DNA from: Hydnum rufescens UP504 | Lineage: Eukaryota; Basidiomycota; Agaricomycetes; Cantharellales; Hydnaceae | DNA: 64,000 nt | Reading direction: 5' to 3' | Assembly (NCBI GenBank): GCA_014904985.1 | Contig: MU128930.1 | Span: forward strand, 341,165-405,164 | Part shown: in pieces, positions 55,560 through 64,000 of the stretch | Position numbering within the stretch: position 1 is the stretch's first letter | Layout of the letters: every line of letters begins with the position of its first letter | Notes under the pieces: model-generated | Told to the model about the DNA's origin: nothing | What the model saw: the letters and a program-made list of their open reading frames with translations, nothing else | Database searches by the model: none | Translations under genes and position numbers: made by a program

Positions 55560-55860
55560 ACCACATTGACTACCTATTTTAGGTACCAAATCTGTGCCAT
55601 GAATTGGTACCTAAGTAGGTCCTACAATACTGGGGCCCCACTAGGGCCCAAATCCAAAGTTAAAGAGCAGTATCAATGCAATGGGGCCCAGAATGGGGCC
55701 CAAATGGGGCCCAAGTGGGGCCCAAATGGGACCCAAGTGGATACATTCAAACTGCCTGCACCAATGGGGCCCAAATGTGTGAACTTGTCCCAAATCCACA
55801 GTAGGACACACAGAACTCAGATCTCTATTTTTTTTCCAAGTTAAACCAACCATAGTTTAC
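55560..55860 (+). repeat. GGGGCCC-rich repeat, left of the KDZ gene
   Basis: It contains TTGGTACCTAAGTAGG (about 55603-55618) followed by roughly seven GGGGCCC/GGGCCC motifs between 55630 and 55770. A related segment in the same orientation lies at 60190-60390. Confidence 0.65.
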
Positions 55861-55893
55861 AAAATACAAGATATTACATTCAAATAGAACAAT

Positions 55894-58800
55894 TCATGCA
55901 TCATCCCCAACTAACTCCTCAAGAGCATCAAGAGCAGCTAAGAATGCAATGTCTTGCAGCACAGGTGCATCTTCTAATTCCCCATTTTTATCATCATCCA
56001 AGCTTGCAGCATCTGAGACCCCATCCACAGCCTCACCTGTCAGTGAGTTTGCCACAGGGGACACAGGCCCACACAGTATCTGAATCCTACCATAACAAAG
56101 GGGAGGAGGCTGCTCAGGAAGATTCATCCAGCCAATCTGGCCATCACTCCCAAGCATTGCTGATGAATGCCTCTGCCAAGCCTCTACCAAATCATGCAGG
56201 TGATGCAACTCTAGTAATGCAAAGAACTTCACCTCTGCATCTAGCAGAATGAGGCTAATTCAGTCAACCCCTATCATGACAGCCAAATGTAGATTACATA
56301 CCACAAGAAAGAGTATATGCATGCCATGTGGCAGAACATTGGGTCATAAACCATGTATGTAAGTTAGAGAATTCAGCCTTGCAACGCTCCAGCTCCTGGT
56401 GGCAATTTAGAATCTCTTGGGCAGCTCATATCCCATTCCGTACCCCCTTATCTCTAAGCCATGCAGGTACCTCTCCATCAGGAAAGTTTGCAAGATCCTC
56501 ATGATGAGGTACTTGCCAGATATCTTCATCTACATCTAGCTTGTAGACAGATGAGGATATCTCTGGGGGGATATAAGCATCCACCACAACACTCCCCTTC
56601 CCCCGAAGCTTCATCATCTCCCTTCGGATCTCCTCATATCACTTTAGAGCCCCTTGTACTCCAGAGACCCAGCTCTTCATTGCCTTTTCAACATGCTCCT
56701 TCATTCGGTGGTCAAGCTCACAGCCAGTATCTGCATGATCCAATCCCGCAAGTTCAAACTTCCACGCTCGCAGTTTTATCAGAATTTGATCTCGAACAAT
56801 GTGTATATTGAGCTGTAGGTTCACCCATTTATCGGTCTTAAGGTGATCCAACTCTTTATGGGACATCTGATCAGAGAGATGCAGTTCCTCTGTCTTTTTC
56901 TTGATGTTACTCTCAATGTGCTTTATACTTGACCGCATAGCCTTGATCTTTGCCTGTAGCTCATCCTCCACCACCAGTGCTGTTATCAGTTGCAAGCTCT
57001 CCCAGCTCATCCACTGTTTCCTTGAGATGGATCTGCAGGGATTGTGCAGTCTGTGTCATGGACAAGATGTGCTCAATTGCACAAGCTCCTTTGGTTTTCG
57101 ACTGGCAGGGCATTGGTTTGCTTTGGAAAGCTCATTGTGACTTGAACTGATCCAGGAGGTATGAGATAGACTGCCCACCAAGCCTTGCTGTCACCTCTCC
57201 TTCCCACTTGTGAGCAGATAAAGTGCAATCATGCAGCCATTTCGCCAGGCCCTGCTGCTTCAGTTCATCAATGTGCTCCACCTGGAGGTCAATGATAAAG
57301 AGTTGTCGGTGATAGCCTGTAACCCTTAGAGAGGGAATAAGTCTTCAGAGTTCACTCCAAAACCTCTCACAGCCTTCACCATCAGAAAGGCCCCAGATCT
57401 CCAACTTCCGAGGATGATACCATAGCTGGCACATCCATTGGTGGCCATACGCATGGAAGACTGAGACACCAAAGACAATGCGACTATGCCATTCAGGCAT
57501 AAAGTTCCATTTTAGGAGACTTTGATGGATTTGACATGCAATGTCATACAATATCCCCACAGTCCACCATTCTGGCAACTCCTTGAAAAGAGCTGTGACA
57601 AGGGCAAATGCATAAATTGTTTCTTGCCAGCTGTGCGCATGTTGGCAATGTAAAGGGCAATGTCATGGCGACACAGTAAGGCCATGAGCCCGGTATCATT
57701 AAACTGCTGGGTAGAAGCTTTAATGTGATTGCCATCCACTGCAATGAAAGAGTTGCCACATGTATTGAGAACCGAGTTTGGAACATTCATCCCAGGTTCC
57801 ACTGCATCATCTTCACCTGGGACAGCTCAATCATCCTCTGTCATCTCAGTCACTTTTCGTTTTTGCCCCGAGTTGACATGGGTTTTCATTGTTGGTCGGA
57901 GCTCATTAACATGGGCTTCCATCATATCGAGCTCTACTTGGGATAGCTCCGCCATTCTTGGTGAAAAGATCTCAGGGTCTCTAGCTCCGGTTTCACCTTC
58001 GAAGCCCTTCTGCCGATCTTTGTCACAATTGTGTTTGATTTGGAAGTTGGCATCAATACATGCTATGGTGCTGACACCTAGTCTGCTGGTGTGACTTCCC
58101 CCAAAACAAAGGGGACACCGGGATTGCAAATAAATCCTTGGCCCATCTTGCACATGCCCCACAGAATTGTGCGTGTTAGTGTAGTTTCGAAAAGGTATTG
58201 GTGTCATTTCATCTAGCACTGGGTATGTCAGGGGTCCTGCTGATGTCAGGGCTGCAGAAGGTAGAGGAGAAATTGAGGGCACTGAAGGCCCTGAGGACCC
58301 AAGGGATGTTGGGGCCCCAGAGGGCAGTGATGTCAAGGAAGTTGATGACACTGAGGGCACCAGCGAGGGGTCATGAAAGGAATCTATGATTTTTGCCATC
58401 TCCGCATTGACGAGACAGACAAGGACTTGATAGTGCGACAAAGCATTAGCAAATTGCTGATGAAGTGAGTCCCCAGCAGTGAATTCATGGCCATGAGCCT
58501 TGAGATACTTTGTCATGGTGGCCGCCCATGCCCGCTCATTGGGACCCATGCGAACAAAGAGTTCCGATGCAAACTCCAGGATGTCCATGTTGACAGCCAA
58601 TGTCAGAGACAAAGGTGCACAGGGGAACAATCCTTGACATACGAGCTGGGCTGCGGCAGGATTGCATTTGCAGATGACAAGTTGAACATGCTCCAGGTAC
58701 TCCATGTGGACACACACAACCCTCAGTACATGATGCTTTTCATTGCAGGTGCATAGCGATGGTGCTGGGTCCACCTTGTCCCCCGCATCTCGCCCCCATT

Positions 58801-59187
58801 GAAAGCTCGTATAGGGTTGAATCAAAAATGGTAGCACCTCATCTCCCAGTGCTGGGCTTGGGCATGCTTCTGTCAGGCATGACGAGAAAATTTATCCTGG
58901 TCGAGATGTATATGAACCTCAGGCGCAAGCTCGGGCTCGAAGTCGATATCCAATGGGCATGATTCAACGAAGGTTGACCGAACGATGGGACCAGAAGGAT
59001 ATCCTCCAATCCAGCTCGACTCAGTCATTATCATGCCACTTGGACCCACACCGACAACTTTGGCAGTTGGGAATTTGGAGTGATTGTGTCTTTTTGTTCG
59101 AATTGAGGGGTTAAGATGAGAACTGCTTGGGGACGATGAGGAAGGTGCTGAGGAAGTGGTGAGAGGAGGAGTGGGAACACGAGCCAC
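55894..59187 (-). CDS. KDZ (Kyakuja-Dileera-Zisupton) transposase, probably interrupted
   Basis: KDZ transposases mobilise large DNA transposons that are abundant in Agaricomycetes. The N-terminus at 59187 (MARVPTPPLTTSSAPSSSSP) is joined by splicing to a Cys-containing region (CTCNEKHHVLRVVCVHM). The core has RCPLCFGG, the catalytic-type ACIDANFQIKHNCDKD, a Ser-rich insert, then SFIAVDGNHIKASTQQF, LPEWWTVGILYDIACQIHQS, VFHAYGHQWMCQLWYHPRK and LSDGEGCERFWSEL, all hallmarks of the family. The C-terminal helical part includes IKHIESNIKKKTEELHL and VPAWLRDKGVRNGI and ends at 55894. Short introns separate exons, but several junctions (about 56630 and 56420) show stops that I could not resolve by splicing, so the copy may be defective. 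Repeats rich in GGGGCCC flank it. Confidence 0.75.
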
Positions 59188-59404
59188 CCCCTGGTGAAGT
59201 AAATGTTTTGTCGTGTTGTTTATTCTGTAGGCCCAAGTGCAAGAAGATCAAGTGTTCGTGGAGGTATGTGTAGTTTATGATGAATATTCTAATCGAACCA
59301 GTGGGTATATGGTGGAGGTCATGCTGCATGACCTCACAAATGCTCGTCGTAATCTGTACGTGTCAGGCATAAGAGACAAGACAATTAATCGCAAGAAACA
59401 ACAA

Positions 59405-59763
59405 AATATACTAAATATACTCACCAAGGGACAAACTCAGGATGCAGCTGGAACGTTGAGAACATGCACAACACAGGCAGGCTGGATGTATGCCTTCATG
59501 GTTCAACAGTATGCAGAAAATAGGACAACAGCACACAATCAAAGGCAAGCTTGTGATGAGCACTTCGTCCAAAACTGGCAAGGGTGTGGCAATTTTCACA
59601 AAATGGAGGCTAAATTCAGAAGAGAAAATAAATCAATTGATACAGGGAAAAAATACTAAATGAACCCACAGAGGGATACAGTCCAGGATGCGGTGGGAAC
59701 GTCAAGAACATGTGCAGCACAGGCAAGCTGAATGCATGCCTTCACAGTTCAAAAAAAGGGATG
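59405..59763. repeat. Direct repeat upstream of the KDZ gene
   Basis: Two copies of about 100 bp, at 59405-59507 and 59650-59763, share TACTAAAT, GGAACGT, GAACATG, ACACAGGCA and ATGCCTTCA blocks. They lie about 250 bp apart in the same orientation. Confidence 0.6.
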
Positions 59764-60905
59764 TGGAATGGCACAGTGGATTGGGAGACAGCGCAGTTGC
59801 AAGTTGTTTGTCCTCAAAGTCAGTTTGAGCTGTGAGGTATCCCACTTCCAACATTTGCTTCCACTTTCCCCTTCCATACCTAGATGGTACATGCAGCATA
59901 GAGTAGGGCACAACACCTGGATGATTTATGCCCTTCAAAATATGACTTCTACTAATATTTGCCCATTTAGATCATTTATATTTGCCAACTTCTTGCGCGA
60001 ATTCATGGTGTCTTAGTTTACCTTTGACAATCGTGTCTTCCGACACTTTGGTGATGATGGATGCCAACATGGAAATGAAAAGGCAGTATGCCCTCATTGA
60101 CTCAATTCCTGGCATTAGTCTCCACACTGTCTCTTGTGGAACCTACAATGCCTTATGGCGCACCTCGGGCAGCCGTATGTGACCCCCTTCTTAGGTATCT
60201 ATTCTGGGGCATGATTTGGTACCTAAGTAGGTACCAGACACTATTGGGGCCCCAATCCACCATTCTGGTTTCAACTTGGGTCCTGATTAGGGCCCAATTA
60301 GGGCCTAATTGGGGTTCAACTGATGCACTTGCACAGTTTTGGAACCTCATACATGTGCTCTGCACATTAATTCTATTGTAATATTAACTATGGTAAAGAC
60401 AAAGCAAAGATGAGGGAAATACATAGTTAGCATGGTTTTTTGAGACGCAGTATGCCCGTTGAAGGACTGTAATAAAACAAGAACATGTCTGTTGAAGGAC
60501 AAGAGAAGAAATCAAGGGAAGGAGATGGTAGTATTAATGTCCAAGGTGTTGACCCATCAAGGCAGGGACACTTGGACCAGAAGTTGGAAGCAGCATAAAG
60601 GGGTCCTAATAGCCAGGTTGCTCTCCAGAATATGTGGGTTGCCCATTCAAGTTCATACTAGAGCTGTCCCCAAACCCTTGATAACCAATCTGTCCGGCCA
60701 CCACATCAAGTTCTTCCTCTGTCCATTGATCGAGAAACCCAGAACCCAAGTTGATGTTCACATTTTCCAAGTGACCGAGCCCATTGAGTACTGGCAGCAG
60801 TGCTGTAGTTATGGATAGAGAAGAGGTAAAGCAGGGCTTTGGGCAGGGCTGATTTGGGAGCTGCTGCTGGTTGTGCAGTGAGGAGTGGCCGTGGGGAATA
60901 CTTGA
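59764..60905. other. Region between KDZ gene and next gene
   Basis: No gene was recognised. It includes the second TTGGTACCTAAGTAGG/GGGGCCCC repeat (60190-60390), ending near a short ATTAACTATGG that mirrors AACCATAGTTTAC at 55849. Confidence 0.4.
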
Positions 60906-62837
60906 TTAATTACTGGAATCATGAGATGCAGCCTGACTGCCAAAGCTCAGTAAGTTGTCTACCGAGTCAGCATCCTCCGATTCATCCTGTATGAGTGCAA
61001 CGGACTTCACAGCAGCCTTCTTCCTTTTTCCCACTGTGGTCTTGTTCCCTCTCCTGTCATCAAGACCCGCATCCATCCTGCTCCGTTTCACCCCCTTGCT
61101 CCCTTCCCCTCCTCCAGTCTCTCCAGCACCATGCTGGGCAGTATAATCCCGTGCTGCTGCCAGCGAGAGTATCACCTCTCCATGCCTGTCCATGATAAGT
61201 GCCACATCCTCAGCTTCTCCAACTGGCCAGTTATCCACTTTGGTGATGACTATCTTCTTCTCAGGGCTAGACTCCTCGAGCGCATAGTACAATGTTTTAT
61301 ACTGATTGGTTGTGTGAAGATCTGAGAGTGACGTGCCAAAGTTCGGAAATTCATCATTTGGCACAAAATTCGAAATGATAAGTTTGTTTTGAACTAGGAC
61401 CTTGGCGAGGTTGGTCCAAGGAAACTTTGTCATCTTCACGAAAGGCGAGAAAAGGCCTATCAATGTATCCTTGATAGCAGTCCTGGTCTTGTACGTAGTA
61501 CTGAGGTCTTCATCATGCTTCCTCTTCCCTTGCTCCTCATTGAATTGGTCGAGCTCAGCATACCGGGAATGGCAAGAGAGGATAAATCGATATATATTCG
61601 CAAGTTGAGTGGACATCGTAAAGTTAGAGTTGTACCAAGCAGCCATTTCCTTGGATCCCAGGCGACATTCATTCTGAGCATGCGCAGCAGGGGAGGCAGC
61701 ATTGCCAGTAACCATCAAAAACATCGTGTGAATATCCATGGTGGCCAGCCACTGCATATCATGTGTCCACTTGTCCTTTTGATTGGCCATAATCCATGCA
61801 ATGTCACCACCAGATTGTGCGACCAGCTTGGTAGCTCCAACCTTCACACTCTCATGTTCTGCTATAAGCTGCGCAGCTTCCGTAGCCCATTCTGGGGATT
61901 CCTCTCCTCCGAAGGATTCAATGAGCTGTGCATATGCTGGCTGCACCATGTTCACCGTATAATCCCGAGCAGACACTAGTAGCATCAATTAGTATTCTTA
62001 GTGTAAGAATATATACTGAATAAAGGACGTACCTGATGGATCAGTATTTGGATGGTCTTTCTTGTACAATGCCTGGAATGCATTCCACGCATTCCCATTC
62101 CATGATGTTTTGGAGGGTGAGACGGCCAAGGCGATGTGCCGAACCGACTCCGGACTTCGATTCCACTCCTTGGCCTTTGCATCCAGCTCTGCAAAGAATT
62201 CTTCACACTTCGCATGGGCCCACTTGATTTGGTCGATCGAGAACTGGCCACCGCGATGTATGACATCAGAAGCGTCTCCATGGTTCTCCTCTTCCTCAAG
62301 ATCCCGATCTTTGGCACCTCGGACTGCGGTACCTTCTGTCATAGAGTCAAAGGGGTCTGACGGGCCAGGTAAAGGACTGCTGGGAGGCTCGAAAGAATTA
62401 GAGGGTGGAGATGTGGGCGAGAACGGATCCACAGGGGGTACTTGAGCCCATGTTGATGATGAGGAAACAGGGGCTGCAGCATGGCACGAATGTGGAACTT
62501 CTACCACCGGTCTAGCGCTGAATTTATTAGTCATGTGGCGAGGAGGATGTTCAGAGCCGGAATTATTGTCCTCCCGACTCGGGCCTGACTTCTGAGAAGC
62601 CTTTGAAGGTATGTGCGGGAGAACACCATCCCCCGAACCGCCCTCCAATTCATTGGTTAAATTAAGTCCTCTTTGCTGAGAACCATTCACATGTGTTGAC
62701 ATGGCATTGGTGGGTTTAGACGGCACCTTGGCTCCCTTCGAAGTAGTGCTTGTGGACGACCTGGAGGTAGTAGTTTTGGTCCACTTATTGCCTGCGGCCA
62801 ATTTGGTGGCGGTTGAACGTGTCGTCCGTGAAGACAT
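60906..62837 (-). CDS. Two-exon protein of unknown function beside KDZ element
   Basis: Exons 62837-62033 and 61975-60906 join in frame through a 57-bp GT-AG intron to roughly 625 residues. The N-terminal third is Ser/Thr/Pro rich and basic (MSSRTTRSTATKLAAGNKW), suggesting disorder. A conserved-looking block follows: FFAELDAKAKEWNRSPESV and SKTSWNGNAWNAFQALYKKD, which recalls HMG-box-like WNxF motifs. The second exon is helical (QPAYAQLIESFGGEESPEW, WATMDIHTMFL-like segment) and ends in a basic, probably nuclear-localising tract (KGVKRSRMDAGLDDRRGNK, VGKRKKAAVKSVA). I recall similar proteins as multicopy in Agaricomycete genomes, which would fit an accessory gene of a transposon, but no domain can be named. 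The frame is intact, unlike that of its neighbours. Confidence 0.65.
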
Positions 62838-63002
62838 CTGAAAGATGTGGATGATGGTGGCAGGGGGAAATGACGCACAGATCCGCCATTACGAGAAACC
62901 AGTGAGGGGGTAAGCACCACAACCACGCAAAGGCAACTGTGGCGCAGGAGCTTGGAGTCAGGATGAAAACGTGCCAACCTAAGCCCCAAAACGTGTAGTC
63001 GA

Positions 63003-63230
63003 TCGAGATGTGTAGCCCCAGTCACGCGACGGCAACCACAGCCAAAAGATGTGAGATTGATAAAGAGCCAGCGATTGAAATGTGTAGCCCTAGTCACGCA
63101 AAGGCAACCACAGCCAAAAGACGTGGATTGATGAAGAGTGCAGTGATTGAGATATGTAGCCCCAGTCACGCGAAGGCAACCACAGCCAAAGGATGTGGAA
63201 TTGATGAGAGCGTGCTGATTGGGATGTACA
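63003..63230 (+). repeat. 72-bp tandem repeat, about three copies
   Basis: Units begin at 63010, 63082 and 63154 (ATGTGTAGCCC.AGTCACGC, then GGCAACCACAGCCAAA, then GATTGATGA.GAG), 72 bp apart, with a partial fourth at 63224. A degenerate unit may precede at about 62930. The array lies 170-400 bp upstream of the start of the 62837 gene. Confidence 0.85.
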
Positions 63231-63599
63231 GTGACCCACAAAACTGTTGCAATGTTTGCCACTTTTGACCTTCTTTGGTTATTCTTCCCCAGTCAGGCCT
63301 TCAAAAAATTTGGAAAAATATAGGGTCCAGTTGATGCTGTTTTTCGTCGTATTTCTCGAATGGCGCGAGATGACATGGGATCTATATTGACACCGAACCC
63401 CGTTGCTGATGAATTGTTTGGCTTCACGAAATCTTCCTCCGTTTGCGTTGTTGGAGGGATAAAACCCTACTATGTATATCCGTTCAGACCCAACTACCTC
63501 CTCAAACGAATCCAATTATTCATTCCAATCCTTCAAATACCTACCATTCTTTGATTGCCATATGACGTGGTTTCATTCTCCAAGACCCACTTTATTCTC
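63231..63599. other. No gene seen
   Basis: About 370 bp without a recognisable gene or repeat from this window. Confidence 0.4.
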
Positions 63600-64000
63600 T
63601 TTCCTCCACCTTGTACATGAGACATTTATTTGTCATCTCAAGTCTTCAACAGACTACCTCAATTTGTAGTTACTTCAAGCCCAGCCAACTGTGGCTCAGG
63701 CAATTCAACTTGCCCTTTTGTTTGGTACCCAATCCTTGTGCATTGCTCATTGCCTCAAGCGGGGTATACGAGTCCCAATTATATATCAAGATTCCTAATC
63801 CTTTGGATCCAACTTGCGGATTAGTCACATGTTAAATGGGGCTATTCCTGTACTCTCAAGGAGTATTTCGTGAATTCTCCCTCATTTTTGATCGGATCGA
63901 CTCGGAAGATAGCGCCCGGAAAGCCACGATTAATACCTATTCAACGGTACCACATACGCGTTTATCGGATGCGACTGCACCCCAGGTCGATTTTACTGTT
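63600..64000 (+). repeat. Dispersed repeat, inverted partner of 30365-30925
   Basis: This matches the reverse complement of 30500-30910 in order: CAAGTCTTCAACAGAC, GCAATTCAACTTGCCC, TACGAGTCCCAATTATAT, TTTTTGATCGGATCGACTCG. The copy probably continues past the window edge. Confidence 0.75.

Noticed and set aside
55600..55780. GGGGCCC array as a CpG-island promoter
   Set aside because: The motif is a repeat element that also occurs at 60215-60320, and no gene starts beside it.
63003..63230. Possible CRISPR array
   Set aside because: The 72-bp units are contiguous without variable spacers, and the genome is eukaryotic.

Overview
The window looks like nuclear DNA of a filamentous basidiomycete, most likely an Agaricomycete. 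The genes carry many short introns of about 50-65 bp, with occasional very small exons. The mobile elements are of Agaricomycete type: a KDZ-family transposase, a DUF6589 protein and a Ty3/gypsy retroelement with CpG decay. A Rhizoctonia/Ceratobasidium-like fungus would fit, but that is inference from gene style, not a database match. I saw no rRNA or tRNA gene and no CRISPR array. A 25-base N run at 53174-53198 shows that this is a scaffold.

Bases 1-27270 are an ordinary gene-dense arm. In order they hold: a 3'-complete coiled-coil gene (+), UTP4 (-), TIM10 (+), a hidden seven-exon zinc-finger microgene (8894-9496, +), an R1R2R3-Myb/C2H2 regulator (-), PRP17/CDC40 (+), UTP22/Nrap (-), mitochondrial Mn superoxide dismutase (+), a bacterial-type mannose-1-phosphate guanylyltransferase (+) followed by a duplicated piece of the SOD 3' end, and a DUF7923-like tandem CCCH zinc-finger gene (-). 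UTP4 and UTP22 both serve the small-subunit processome, PRP17 serves splicing and TIM10 mitochondrial import. Two gene pairs (UTP4/TIM10 and Myb/PRP17) start back to back less than 100 bp apart.

Bases 27.8-64 kb are repeat territory. A decayed DUF6589 gene is followed by a dispersed repeat whose inverted copy closes the window. A Ty3/gypsy element then runs from a 5' LTR at 30964-31838 to a 3' LTR at 51809-52699. It has gag, protease, an unusual long repeat-built linker, reverse transcriptase, RNase H and integrase, plus an extra ORF before the 3' LTR. Most of protease-linker-RT occurs twice in tandem, and the two copies differ mainly by transitions, often TG in one copy against CA in the other. 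Beyond the LTRs lie rearranged LTR pieces around the N gap, a KDZ transposon on the minus strand (55894-59187), and a second minus-strand gene of unknown function (60906-62837) with a 72-bp tandem repeat upstream.

The most notable points are the actinobacterial-looking guanylyltransferase next to a partial SOD duplication, the seven-exon microgene that no ORF scan would reveal, the repeat-built insert in the retroelement pol, and the CpG-decay pattern between its tandem copies. Several one-base breaks in otherwise well-conserved genes (UTP4, SOD2, integrase) suggest residual assembly indels.
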